Source of the DNA: Nitrobacteraceae bacterium AZCC 2146
Lineage (GTDB): Bacteria; Pseudomonadota; Alphaproteobacteria; Rhizobiales; Xanthobacteraceae
Assembly: GCA_036924855.1 (NCBI GenBank)
Contig: JBAGRP010000001.1
Location: forward strand, 62,001-126,000
Direction: 5' to 3'
Length of the DNA: 64,000 nt
In this document: positions 8,702 to 16,775 of the stretch, in pieces
Position numbering within the stretch: position 1 is the stretch's first letter
Layout: each line of letters begins with the position of its first letter
The notes under the pieces: generated by a model
Database searches by the model: none
What the model was told of the DNA's origin: nothing
The model's input: the letters and a program-made list of their open reading frames with translations, nothing else
Made by a program: the position numbers and the translations under genes

Positions 8702-9434
8702 GGTGCGCCTCGAGATGAGAGTTCACCGCGATTGCGGTGACCCGATCGGCAATCTCGGCCGCCTTCCTTCGGCCGCCACGCTCAGCGCCGAGCCGATCGC
8801 GCACATCGCCTCCAGCCGGTCGCGCCAGAGCGGCGGCTAGCTGCGCTGCCAGCGGCGCGCCCGCGTCCCATATGGCGTGGACTCCGCCGGTCCGCAGCAT
8901 GTTGTCGAGACCCGGGGCAAAGACCGGCGTCGTCTCCGCCTTAGCCTTCAACACGTCGATTGGAAGCTTGGTGACGCGAGCCATCGAAGGCAGATCCATG
9001 ACCGCGGGATGCGCGCCAGGAAGTGCTGCCAGCGTGCTGGTGGCGAGCGCCGTTGCGATGAACGCTCCGGCAGCGCTGCCGCCGTACAAGAGGCCGACGG
9101 TTCGGTGTCCCTCGGCTTCGGCCAGCAACAGAACCTTGGCGAGGTGGGCAAGGTATTCGCTAAGGCCGAGCAACTCGTCGCGCCGGCTCATGCGCTGGCT
9201 CGCAGAGTCCACCAGCAGCAGGATTGGGGCCCGATCGCCTGATTTGATGATCTCGATGACCCGTTGTGCCAGTGCAATCGCCTCGTCCACGCCGAGTGGC
9301 GCCCCTTGCGTGATGCCAAGCACATGGATTAGTCCTCCGTCGGGCAGGGTCGCCTTTCCAGCGACCTCGGCGCCCGCCACTTTGACGTCTGTTCCGTCCG
9401 GGAACAGGCCGGTGAGTATGTCATCGAGCGTCAT
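8694..9434 (-). CDS. mdcE: Malonate decarboxylase gamma subunit
   Basis: Co-decarboxylase subunit of 246 residues with a crotonase/carboxyltransferase-like fold. With MdcD it decarboxylates malonyl-S-ACP to acetyl-S-ACP. Family features include 'GITQGAPLGVDEAIALA' and 'LLVDSASQRMSRRDELLG', and a Gly-rich 'YGGSAAGAFIATAL'. The start ATG at 9434 lies inside the end of mdcD (14-base overlap) and has a GGGAGAG ribosome-binding site; an upstream extension of the frame is read from mdcD sequence and was not used. The C-terminus overlaps mdcG. Confidence 0.94.
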   Translation of the reverse strand: MTLDDILTGLFPDGTDVKVAGAEVAGKATLPDGGLIHVLGITQGAPLGVDEAIALAQRVIEIIKSGDRAPILLLVDSASQRMSRRDELLGLSEYLAHLAKVLLLAEAEGHRTVGLLYGGSAAGAFIATALATSTLAALPGAHPAVMDLPSMARVTKLPIDVLKAKAETTPVFAPGLDNMLRTGGVHAIWDAGAPLAAQLAAALARPAGGDVRDRLGAERGGRRKAAEIADRVTAIAVNSHLEAHHA

Positions 9435-10338
9435 CGGCACTCTCCCTTTTGTCAGCCGCGCGCCGAACAAACGCGTCGGTAGCAAGCCCGGGGATCTCTG
9501 CCGGCTTTTCGATGCCGATGGCTTGCCAGATCTCAGCCGCATCCCTGGCGTCGCCGAAGCGATTCAAGCGGCGTTCAAGACGCTGCTGCTCTGCCTCCAG
9601 AACCGCGAGATCGCATCGCCCGTTGACCTGGAGCGCTTCGATCGCGGCCTGGCGAAACGCCAGTGCCTCGTCGTCGACGAACATGTCCGCGCCGCCGATC
9701 AGGTAGCGGTGCTTGCCACCCATCGTGCGCCACACGAGGGCGCGATCGCGCGAGTCGAATTCCTCGACGCCTTTGTTGGTTTCGATGACCTCGGGGCCGC
9801 TGACGCTGATCCGACCTTGTTCCGAGATGATCAGACGCGAGCAGGTGCCGGCGATCAGGCTGCCGCCGCCATAGCATCCGGCCCGTCCGCCGATCAGTCC
9901 GATGATCTTGGCGCCGGCCCGCCGCGCCTCGATCACCGCGCGCATGATCTCCGCGATCGCGAGCTCGCCGGCATTGGCCTCCTGAAGGCGCACGCCACCC
10001 GTGTCGAATAGCATCAGCACGTCGTGCCTGAGCTTGCGAGCAGCGCGCAAGAGGCCGGTGAGCTTGGCGCCATGGACCTCACCGAAGGCGCCCCCCATAA
10101 AGCGCCCCTCTTGTGCGGCGACGAGCACCGATGATCCGTCGAGGCGACCGCGGCCTATGACGATACCGTCGTCGAATTGCTCTGGAAGGTCGAAAATCGA
10201 AAGATGCGGACTCGTTTCCCGCTGTTCCGGCCCGATGAATTCGGAGAAGCTGCCGCTATCGAGGAGGGCGTCGATGCGTTGTCGGGCGCTTGCTTCGTAC
10301 CAGCTCAGCGCAGCCGCCTTGGCTCTAACGGTTGTCAT
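9421..10338 (-). CDS. mdcD: Malonate decarboxylase beta subunit
   Basis: Carboxyltransferase-fold subunit of 305 residues that decarboxylates malonyl-S-ACP together with MdcE. The typical pair of motifs is present: 'ALSWYEASARQRIDALLD' at the N-terminus and the oxyanion-hole region 'GGRAGCYGGGSLIAG' in the middle (about residues 150-164), with 'GPEVIETNKGVEEFDSRD' after it. The ATG overlaps the mdcC stop by 4 bases (ATGA), so C and D are probably translationally coupled. The C-terminal 14 bases overlap mdcE. Confidence 0.95.
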   Translation of the reverse strand: MTTVRAKAAALSWYEASARQRIDALLDSGSFSEFIGPEQRETSPHLSIFDLPEQFDDGIVIGRGRLDGSSVLVAAQEGRFMGGAFGEVHGAKLTGLLRAARKLRHDVLMLFDTGGVRLQEANAGELAIAEIMRAVIEARRAGAKIIGLIGGRAGCYGGGSLIAGTCSRLIISEQGRISVSGPEVIETNKGVEEFDSRDRALVWRTMGGKHRYLIGGADMFVDDEALAFRQAAIEALQVNGRCDLAVLEAEQQRLERRLNRFGDARDAAEIWQAIGIEKPAEIPGLATDAFVRRAADKRESADDAR

Positions 10339-10652
10339 ACTTCGGGCTCCTCGATCATACGGACGCCTTGGGCGAGCCGCAGCGCCACCGTATCGGGCCG
10401 GGCCCCCCCGTCATTGACCGAAATCATGAGACCACCGGCGGCCCGGAGGGCGACGAAGTCGCGGAGCACGGCTTCCCACACTGCGCCGAAGCCGTGGGCG
10501 GCTGTCGCGATGTCGATCGTACAGATCTCGGGTGGCGAGGCTCGTTCCAGCAGCACTTCCAGATTGCCCGAGGCGACGACGCCGACGATGGCCTGCTTAC
10601 GGGTGCCGCCCGCGCATTTCGTTGCGTTCAGTTTGAAGCTGAGCTTCTCCAT
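10335..10652 (-). CDS. mdcC: Malonate decarboxylase acyl carrier protein (delta subunit)
   Basis: Acyl carrier subunit of 105 residues. It carries a phosphoribosyl-dephospho-CoA arm, not phosphopantetheine, and cycles between acetyl, malonyl and acetyl thioesters. The likely attachment site is Ser28 in 'GVVASGNLEVLLE', matching the family's conserved Ser-Gly-Asp/Asn-Leu-Glu. A GAGGAG ribosome-binding site sits across the mdcA stop codon, 9 bases between genes. Size and position between mdcA and mdcD are canonical. Confidence 0.95.
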   Translation of the reverse strand: MEKLSFKLNATKCAGGTRKQAIVGVVASGNLEVLLERASPPEICTIDIATAAHGFGAVWEAVLRDFVALRAAGGLMISVNDGGARPDTVALRLAQGVRMIEEPEV

Positions 10653-10661
10653 GCGAACTCC

Positions 10662-12308
10662 TCACCAATTACGGAATCGACTGGGCGGGCGGTAGAGGCC
10701 GCCGGATGCCAGCATCAGGTCCTTGATCGAGCGGGCTGCCAGCAAACGGCGATCCGCGTCGAGCGGATCGATGCCGAGGTCTTCGGGGTGCCGGATCACG
10801 CCGCGCTCACGCAGCCGCTCCACCATTTGCGGATCGCGCGCCCGGCCGATCTCGGTGTATCCCGCAACGCCGCGTATCGCCTGCTCGCGCTCGTCGTTGC
10901 TTCGGCACAAGAGCAGATTGGCGATGCCCTCTTCGGTGACGATGTGGGTGACGTCGTCGGAGTAGACCATCACAGGCGCAAGATCGAGCTTCAGTTCGCG
11001 CGCCAGCTCGAGCGCGTCCAGGCGCTCGACAAAGAGGGGCACGTTGCTCTCACCGAAGGTCTCGCCGATCTGCACCACGAGCTTGCGACCGCGGCGCAGC
11101 GCGGGAGCAGAGTCGGGGGCCGCCTCTGCGCCCGCTTTGAGCCAGGGCTCGCTCGGGTGACGGCGGCCACGGGGATCGGAGCCCATGTTGGGCGCGCCGC
11201 CGAAGCCGGCGATGCGGTTGGTCGTCACCGTCGAGCTGTGACCCTCAAGGTCGATCTGCAGCGTCGATCCGATGAACATGTCGCAGGCATAGAGGCCCGC
11301 CGTCTGGCAGAAGGCGCGGTTGGATCGCAGCGAGCCGTCGGGCCCGGTGAAGAAGATGTCCGACCTCGCGGCGACGTAGTCCTCCATGCCCACTTCCGAG
11401 CCAAAGCAATGAATCTGGTCAACCCATCCGGATTCAATTGCCGGAATGAGCGTCGGGTGCGGATTGAGTGCGAAGTGAGTGCAGACTTTGCCCTTAAGCC
11501 CGAGCCTTTCGCCGTACGTCGGTAGCAGCAGCTCGATCGCAGCCGTGTTGAAGCCGATTCCATGATTGAGCCGGCGCACGCCATAGGGTGCGTAGATCCC
11601 CTTGATGGCGAGCATCGCCGTCAGGATTTGGGTCTCGGTAATGGCTGCCGGGTCGCGGGTGAAGAGCGGCTCGACGTAGAACGGCTTTCCCGCTTCGACC
11701 ACGAAGTGCACGAGGTCGCCCGGGATATCGACTCGCGGCACCTTGTCGACGATTTCGGTGACCTGCGCCACGACGAGACCGTTTTTGTAACTCGTCGCCT
11801 CGACGACGGTCGGGGTGTCTTCGGTGTTCGGGCCCGTATAGAGGTTGCCGTCCTTGTCGGCGCTCACCGCCGCGATCAGGGCGACATTCGGCGTGAGATC
11901 GATGAAATAGCGGGCGAACAGCTCAAGGTAGGTATGGACCGCCCCGAGCTCGATCTTGCGGCCGAATAACATCCGCGCGATGCGCGCGGACTGTGGACCT
12001 GAATAGGAAAAGTCGAGCCGACGCGCGATGCCCTTTTCGAAGATGTCGAGATGAGAGGACAGGACCACGCCCGATTGGACCATGTGAAGGTCGCGAACGT
12101 CCCGAGGGTCGAGATCGGCGAGCGCCGCGGCGAGGATATCGGCCTGCTTCTGATTGTCGCCCTCAAGACAGACCCGGTCGCCGGTTCTGATCACCGCCTT
12201 CAGAAATGCAGAAAGACTCGGGATCGGAACGATTTTCCCGTTTGCATGCCGGCTTCCGGCAGCCAGGCGCTCCCTCAAGGCCGTCTTTTGCATACCCCAA
12301 TCGTTCAT
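10662..12308 (-). CDS. mdcA: Malonate decarboxylase alpha subunit, acetyl-S-ACP:malonate ACP transferase
   Basis: Large subunit of 548 residues, the usual MdcA length. It swaps acetate for malonate on the acyl carrier protein, regenerating malonyl-S-ACP in each turnover. It has a CoA-transferase-like fold. The start 'MNDWGMQKTALRERL' at 12308 is supported by GAGGAG just upstream; the long in-frame extension beyond it is in the promoter region and is non-coding. Internal landmarks include 'GLYACDMFIGSTLQIDLEGH' and the C-terminal 'DLGIDPLDADRRLLAARSIK'. It is the first gene of the minus-strand mdcACDEGBH operon, divergent from mdcLM. Confidence 0.96.
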   Translation of the reverse strand: MNDWGMQKTALRERLAAGSRHANGKIVPIPSLSAFLKAVIRTGDRVCLEGDNQKQADILAAALADLDPRDVRDLHMVQSGVVLSSHLDIFEKGIARRLDFSYSGPQSARIARMLFGRKIELGAVHTYLELFARYFIDLTPNVALIAAVSADKDGNLYTGPNTEDTPTVVEATSYKNGLVVAQVTEIVDKVPRVDIPGDLVHFVVEAGKPFYVEPLFTRDPAAITETQILTAMLAIKGIYAPYGVRRLNHGIGFNTAAIELLLPTYGERLGLKGKVCTHFALNPHPTLIPAIESGWVDQIHCFGSEVGMEDYVAARSDIFFTGPDGSLRSNRAFCQTAGLYACDMFIGSTLQIDLEGHSSTVTTNRIAGFGGAPNMGSDPRGRRHPSEPWLKAGAEAAPDSAPALRRGRKLVVQIGETFGESNVPLFVERLDALELARELKLDLAPVMVYSDDVTHIVTEEGIANLLLCRSNDEREQAIRGVAGYTEIGRARDPQMVERLRERGVIRHPEDLGIDPLDADRRLLAARSIKDLMLASGGLYRPPSRFRNW

Positions 12309-12348
12309 CTTCGCTCCTCGGCATGCGGGCATTGCCTTCAATAAAGTT

Positions 12349-12377
12349 GATGTATTCGTATTGTGTATTTTTGTCAA
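12349..12377 (-). promoter_or_regulatory. Candidate sigma-70 promoter of mdcA
   Basis: On the minus strand TTGACA (12377-12372) is followed after 17 bases by TACATC (12354-12349). The -35 is a perfect match and the -10 is poor. It lies about 40 bases upstream of the mdcA start within an AT-rich patch and overlaps the divergent control region. Confidence 0.4.
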
Positions 12378-12389
12378 TTGCTGTATACG
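12361..12389 (+). promoter_or_regulatory. Candidate promoter of mdcLM and the GntR gene
   Basis: TTGTGT (12361-12366) and TATACG (12384-12389) are 17 bases apart, a moderate sigma-70 match. The -10 overlaps the GTATAC palindrome that is the likely operator, so a repressor bound there would block this promoter. About 110 bases of leader follow before mdcL. Confidence 0.35.
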
Positions 12390-12390
12390 T
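12381..12390. promoter_or_regulatory. Candidate operator for the GntR-type malonate regulator
   Basis: CTGTATACGT has a GTATAC palindrome at its centre. FadR-subfamily GntR repressors commonly bind GTATAC-centred palindromes, and from memory the Acinetobacter MdcY operator is of this type. Related half-sites are nearby: TGTATT at 12351, TGTATT at 12364 and GCATACAA at 12445. The site sits between the divergent mdcA and mdcL genes. Confidence 0.45.
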
Positions 12391-12501
12391 TGATCCCTTA
12401 GGAAACACAATTCACATGCGCGGGAGGAGAAAAATGATGTTAATGCATACAACTCGTCCAAGTTGCCGTGGCAGCGAGCTGCTCGTTGAGAGGGGGCGGC
12501 T

Positions 12502-12942
12502 GTGACCATCTCCGGAGTGGCATTGCTTTCGATCTGCACCCTGTTGGGAGTTTGGCTGGGCGATCTCCTGGGCGTGGCGCTTGGCGTCAAAGCCAATGTT
12601 GGCGGCGTGGGCATCGCGATGATGTTCCTCATCGCAGCCCGGTTGTGGCTGGTGCGACGCGATCTGCTCAGTTCTGGGCTCAAGGCCGGCGTCGAATTCT
12701 GGGGCAGCTTCTACATCCCGATCGTGGTTGCCATGGCGGCGCAGCAAAATGTGGTTGCCGCCGTCGAAGGCGGGCCGATCGTGATCATCGCTGGAATCGG
12801 CTCGGTCGCGGTGTGTTTCGCGATCGTTGCCCTGATCGGTCGGCTCAGTGGTCCTCTCGAGACGATTGACGAGATTGAAGCGCGAGAAGCTGAGGCGCTC
12901 GCCAGCCCTGTGCCTGCGTTCGAGTCCGGGAGGATCGGATGA
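12502..12942 (+). CDS. mdcL: Malonate transporter subunit MadL/MdcL
   Basis: Small inner-membrane subunit of the two-part malonate carrier, 146 residues with about four membrane segments. Family features are 'LGVWLGDLLGVALGVKANVGGVGIAM' split over residues 15-41 and 'EFWGSFYIPIVVAMAAQQNVV' in the middle. The GTG start at 12502 has GAGAGGGGG just upstream. It is divergent from mdcA, and its stop overlaps the mdcM start (ATGA). In characterised systems MadL and MadM together import malonate with cations. Confidence 0.92.
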   Translation: MTISGVALLSICTLLGVWLGDLLGVALGVKANVGGVGIAMMFLIAARLWLVRRDLLSSGLKAGVEFWGSFYIPIVVAMAAQQNVVAAVEGGPIVIIAGIGSVAVCFAIVALIGRLSGPLETIDEIEAREAEALASPVPAFESGRIG

Positions 12943-13703
12943 ACATGATGTCTCACGTTCTCACTGCCAATTCCCTGCTCGCCGCGTTCGGCGCTGTGGG
13001 GATTCTCATGTGGATCTCCGGAGCAATCTCCAAATACCTCACCTTCGGGCGCATTCACGCGTCGGCGATCGCGATCATGTTGGGGCTTGCGCTGGCCTTT
13101 TTCGGGGGCGTTGCCACCGGAGGTGAGAAGGGCGTGGCCGACCTGCCGGCGTTGGCCGGCGTTGGCCTGATGGGAGGGGCGATGCTGCGAGATTTCGCGA
13201 TCGTCGCCACGGCATTCGAGGTCGACGTGGTTCATGCGCGCAAGGCCGGGTTGATCGGCGCCGTCGCGCTGGGATTGGGAACCATCGTTCCCTTCATTTT
13301 CGGCGTTCTCGTTGCTGCGGCGTTCGGCTATGCCGATGCCATCTCGCTGACGACCATCGGCGCCGGCGCTGTCACGTACATCGTCGGGCCTGTTACGGGA
13401 GCGGCCCTGGGAGCGCCTTCGCCAGTTATTGCGCTTTCGATCGCGACCGGTGTATTCAAGGCTGTCATCGTTATGATCGGTACGCCTTTCGTGGCGAAGA
13501 TGATCGGCCTCAACAATCCACGCAGCGCAATGGTGTTTGGTGGCTTGATGGGAACGGTCAGCGGCGTTTCTGGAGGGCTTGCCGCGACCGATCGGCGTTT
13601 GGTGCCCTACGGTGCGCTGACTGCGACGTTCCACACCGGACTGGGATGTCTGGTCGCGCCGTCCATCCTCTATTTCGCGGTACGCGCGATCACGGGAAGC
13701 TGA
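12939..13703 (+). CDS. mdcM: Malonate transporter subunit MadM/MdcM
   Basis: Large subunit of the malonate carrier, 254 residues, almost wholly hydrophobic with 7-8 predicted membrane segments. Conserved stretches include 'FGRIHASAIAIMLGLALAFF', 'GLMGGAMLRDFAIVATAFEVD' and 'TIGAGAVTYIVGPVTG'. The ATG overlaps the mdcL stop by 4 bases. The stop codon is followed directly by the ATG of the GntR gene, so transporter and regulator form one operon. It supplies the substrate for MdcA-H. Confidence 0.93.
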   Translation: MNMMSHVLTANSLLAAFGAVGILMWISGAISKYLTFGRIHASAIAIMLGLALAFFGGVATGGEKGVADLPALAGVGLMGGAMLRDFAIVATAFEVDVVHARKAGLIGAVALGLGTIVPFIFGVLVAAAFGYADAISLTTIGAGAVTYIVGPVTGAALGAPSPVIALSIATGVFKAVIVMIGTPFVAKMIGLNNPRSAMVFGGLMGTVSGVSGGLAATDRRLVPYGALTATFHTGLGCLVAPSILYFAVRAITGS

Positions 13704-14441
13704 ATGGCAGGATTGTTCAAAGTGGTGGCCGAAGCGGAAGACGAGGGGAGGCTGCTCTCCGACCGTATCCGAAACGCGCTGACCGACGAGATCGCATCCG
13801 GCTCACTCGTCGCCGGTTCGGCACTGGAAGAGCAACAGCTTGCCGATCGCTTTGGGGCCTCCCGCACGCCGGTGCGGGAGGCTCTTCGCCAACTCGCGGT
13901 CAGCGGCCTGGTGGAAGTACGTGGCCGCCGCGGCGTTGTTGTTGCCCGGATGACGCCCGAGCGCATCATGGACATGTTCGAGACGAGTGCCGAGGTGGAA
14001 GCCATGTGCGTGAGGCTTGCGACCTATCGCATGACGCCGCTCGAGCGTAGCTATCTGATCGAACTTCACGACGCATCGCAGGCAATGGTCGAGGCAAACG
14101 ATGTCGATGCCTATGACGCGTTCAACCGAGAATTCCACGAATGCATCTACCGGGCGACGCACAATTCCTTCCTCGCTGAGCAGGCGCAGGACGTCCGTTC
14201 GCGACTCAGCGCCTTTCGTCGGACACAACTGCGCCAGGGCGATCGCATTCGTCGTTCGCGGGAGGAGCACGAGGTCATCATGCAGGCGATCGCGGAGGGG
14301 GACGGCGATACCGCAGCACGCCGAATGCGGGCGCACATGTTGAATGCCGCGGCGGCGCTCAGGCGCTACATCGATGATCGCTTTGGCAGAGATGGATCAC
14401 GCGAAGTGGTGGATAGCTCGGGGCCGGAAGTTTCTAGCTGA
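13704..14441 (+). CDS. mdcY: GntR family (FadR subfamily) transcriptional regulator of malonate genes
   Basis: DNA-binding regulator of 245 residues. The N-terminal winged helix (about residues 15-80) includes 'LADRFGASRTPVREALRQL', the GntR recognition helix. The C-terminal half is an FCD ligand domain with 'FHECIYRATHN' and 'EEHEVIMQAI', which carry the usual metal-binding His residues. The gene starts immediately after mdcM. By position it should be MdcY, a repressor relieved by malonate or malonyl-CoA, acting at the GTATAC site between mdcA and mdcL. That role is inferred from synteny. Confidence 0.9.
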   Translation: MAGLFKVVAEAEDEGRLLSDRIRNALTDEIASGSLVAGSALEEQQLADRFGASRTPVREALRQLAVSGLVEVRGRRGVVVARMTPERIMDMFETSAEVEAMCVRLATYRMTPLERSYLIELHDASQAMVEANDVDAYDAFNREFHECIYRATHNSFLAEQAQDVRSRLSAFRRTQLRQGDRIRRSREEHEVIMQAIAEGDGDTAARRMRAHMLNAAAALRRYIDDRFGRDGSREVVDSSGPEVSS

Positions 14442-15007
14442 GGCAATGGCCGATTGGACGAAATGCCCTGGCGACCCTTAAGGTCGCGTTGCCCGGAACA
14501 GAACGCCCCTTGACCTTGCTCAGCGCGCATCTCTGCCCGAACGCTCCGATCGTCCGGCGACGTGAAGCCGCCCATCTCGCCGTACAGGCTCCGCCAGAGA
14601 CTCTCGCTCTCCTGACGGGAGACTTCAATTCGGCTTTGCCGCACGATCCGGAGCCCGAGGGACTCGAAACGTTGCCGGCGCATCATCGTGCCCGCTATCT
14701 CGCCGATGATCTTAAGCGGGCCGATCGCAGCGTGCTCGCTCATCTGGAGTTCGCCGGCTGGGTTGCTGTCGGCCACGTATTGGGCAACGCGGCAACGTCC
14801 GCGGTGCCGACAGCCGGCTTCACCGGGACGGAATTCGCGGTCATGCGCTGCGACTACGTCTTGGCGACCGCGGCTCTCGCGGCGGGCGCGACGACATACG
14901 GAGTCATCCGCACGCCGGCGACTGATATGGCTTCGGATCACTACCCTATCGTCGCGACCTTCGAGGTCCCGCCGCGTGAAAGCGGAGCCTTGTCATGTAG
15001 GTGCTGA
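14438..15007 (+). pseudogene. Endonuclease/exonuclease/phosphatase family protein, 5'-truncated
   Basis: The frame encodes the C-terminal part of an EEP-superfamily metal-dependent phosphatase or nuclease. Core motifs are 'LLTGDFNS' and the terminal 'SDHYPIVATFEV', with Asp-Asn and Asp-His catalytic pairs. Family-like sequence ('NALATLKVALPGTERPL') starts almost directly after the GntR stop at 14441, with no plausible ATG and an in-frame stop at 14435. The N-terminal half, including the first catalytic Asn/Glu motif, is missing. I take it as a deletion remnant; initiation at TTG 14489 would give only 172 residues and no complete active site. Confidence 0.65.
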
Positions 15008-15056
15008 TCAATCGCCTTGGCTGCTACTGCACTCGAAACGATATGGGAAACACACG

Positions 15057-16307
15057 ATGAGCGATGCCGATGACGCCATTCCGCGAGTGCCGGATGGTCG
15101 CCGCGAGGATTGGCTCAATCGCACAGTCGTCGGCGCCGGCCTCACCAGCGCACTCGGGGATTTCTGCTACGAGACGACGACCGTCATTCTGCCGGGCTTC
15201 CTCGCGGCGCTCGGCGCGCCTGCGGCCGCACTTGGCATCATCGAGGGTATAGCCGACGCCGTGGCGAGCTTCGCCAAGATGGGCGCTGGCTACATCGCCG
15301 ACAGGTTCGGCCATCGCAAGCTGCTGGTTCTCGTCGGCTACGGCATGACGCCACTCGGTCAGGCGTTGATCGCGCTCGCGTTCGGCTGGCCGCTCATCCT
15401 TCTGGGGCGCATCGTGTCATGGTTCGGTAAGGGCCTCAGAGGCCCGCTGCGCGACGTGATTATCGTGCAGACCATCACCCCGGAGACCCGTGGCCGCGCC
15501 TTCGGCTTTCACAGGGCCACCGACACGCTCGGCGCCGTCGTCGGACCGCTGCTCGGTGTCGCCCTGCTCGGCTGGGCGCAAGGTCTTGGCTGGACCGATG
15601 CAACCGGTCCGTTCCGCCTGGTGTTCTGGCTGACGCTGATCCCGGGCTTCCTCGCTGTAGTAGCTTTCCTGACCCTGGTCCGCGACCCTGAACATTCCCC
15701 GAATCCGGCACTCCAACTCGTCTCAACGCTGCGTAGCCTACCAATCCGCTTCAAGCGCTACCTCGCCGCCATTGGCCTCTTCGGGATCGGCGACTTCTCA
15801 CATAGCCTTCTGATCTTGGCGGCCACTCAGTTGCTCACGCCTTCGCTCGGCGCGATCCGAGCCGCGCAAGTTGCCGGTGTGCTCTATGTCTGGCGCAACA
15901 TTGTGCAGGTCGTGGCGTCCTATCCGATCGGCGCGGTTGCGGACCGCTGCGGACATCTTCCAATCCTGATCATCGGTTACATGCTCGGGGTGGCCACAGC
16001 CTTGCTGACGGCGCTGGCGTTTGCGCTGAACGCGAACCAACTCGTCATCCTGGGCATGATCTTCTTTGTGGCCGGTCTCTACGTCGCCGTGCAGGAGGCG
16101 CTGGAGTCGACGGTCACTGCCGAGATGGTGAGCCAGGACACACTCGCGACCAGTTACGGCGCCCTTGGTATCGTCAACGGCGCGGCCAAGTTCGTCTCCA
16201 GCGCGGCCGTCGGGGTCCTTTGGAGCGCGCTGTCGCCGACCTTCAGCTTTAGCATCGCTGCCGTCCTGATGGCCGCCGGCACGCTCGCTCTGGTGCGCTC
16301 GCGGTAG
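15057..16307 (+). CDS. MFS transporter
   Basis: Major facilitator superfamily protein of 416 residues with about 12 membrane segments in two bundles. The loop 2-3 signature is visible as 'GYIADRFGHRKLLV' (about residues 80-93) and again in the second half as 'GAVADRCGHLPILI'. The start at 15057 has GGGA 9 bases upstream; the longer frame upstream runs through the truncated phosphatase gene and is not used. 'VSWFGKGLRGPLRDVIIVQ' resembles drug or organic-anion exporters. It lies 49 bases after the truncated EEP gene, inside the candidate island. The substrate is unknown. Confidence 0.9.
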   Translation: MSDADDAIPRVPDGRREDWLNRTVVGAGLTSALGDFCYETTTVILPGFLAALGAPAAALGIIEGIADAVASFAKMGAGYIADRFGHRKLLVLVGYGMTPLGQALIALAFGWPLILLGRIVSWFGKGLRGPLRDVIIVQTITPETRGRAFGFHRATDTLGAVVGPLLGVALLGWAQGLGWTDATGPFRLVFWLTLIPGFLAVVAFLTLVRDPEHSPNPALQLVSTLRSLPIRFKRYLAAIGLFGIGDFSHSLLILAATQLLTPSLGAIRAAQVAGVLYVWRNIVQVVASYPIGAVADRCGHLPILIIGYMLGVATALLTALAFALNANQLVILGMIFFVAGLYVAVQEALESTVTAEMVSQDTLATSYGALGIVNGAAKFVSSAAVGVLWSALSPTFSFSIAAVLMAAGTLALVRSR

Positions 16308-16496
16308 ATCGCGAGCGTCAGGGCCAGCTATCGACGCGGGCCTCATGCCTCAACGCAAATCGGCACATGGCGTCCATGATTGTCGAGACACCGATCTGAC
16401 GAAGAGCTGGCTTATCGAGCGACAGCTCGAGATCACTAAGTAAGTAACGCGCGCGTTCGAACTCAAGAACATGCGAATCTTTGCTGTGTTGCCGCG

Positions 16497-16668
16497 TTTC
16501 CAGTTCGGATTGACGTGAGCGGCGGCCTGCGAACGCCAATCCGACCGTTTATGGAAACGATCGCTGTTTCTTAGACAAGCGAGCTTCCAACCGACATCGC
16601 CAGTTGCCAAGGTATCTGAGTTCGGCGACGATTTTCCTCCAGATTGCTTACTCGCTGGAACGAGGCAG
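16497..16668 (+). repeat. Degenerate direct repeat, right copy
   Basis: Right partner of 6028-6195, same orientation, roughly two thirds identical by eye. The best conserved block is GCGAGCTTCC.ACCG at 16578-16593. It also has a weak relic of the sequence that precedes the left copy, which is the dusA attachment core. This may mark the left end of a second, adjacent element between here and dusA. Confidence 0.45.
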
Positions 16669-16720
16669 AGCTGGAGTTTCAGTTCAAGCCCGCATAGCGC
16701 GCTGTAAAGTAAGAAAAAAT

Positions 16721-16775
16721 TGGCGCACCCGACACGATTCGAACGTGTGACCTTTGCCTTCGGAGGGCAACGCTC
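16721..16775 (-). pseudogene. 3' fragment of a tRNA-Arg gene (anticodon CCG)
   Basis: On the minus strand the sequence has the 3' part of a tRNA: the end of the D stem (GAGC plus G26), an anticodon arm TTGCC/GGCAA with loop CTCCGAA (anticodon CCG), variable loop, T arm ACACG-TTCGAAT-CGTGT, 3' acceptor strand CGGGTGC, discriminator G and an encoded CCA at 16723-16721. The D loop, 5' D stem and 5' acceptor strand are missing; beyond 16775 the sequence diverges. Such displaced 3' tRNA ends are typical attachment-site leftovers of tyrosine-recombinase elements. It cannot be a functional tRNA. A known spurious reading frame lies antisense to it. Confidence 0.75.

Noticed and set aside
10332..11525. 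Long plus-strand frames antisense to mdcA, mdcC and mdcD
   Set aside because: They are shadows of strong minus-strand genes in GC-rich DNA, with no homology signal.
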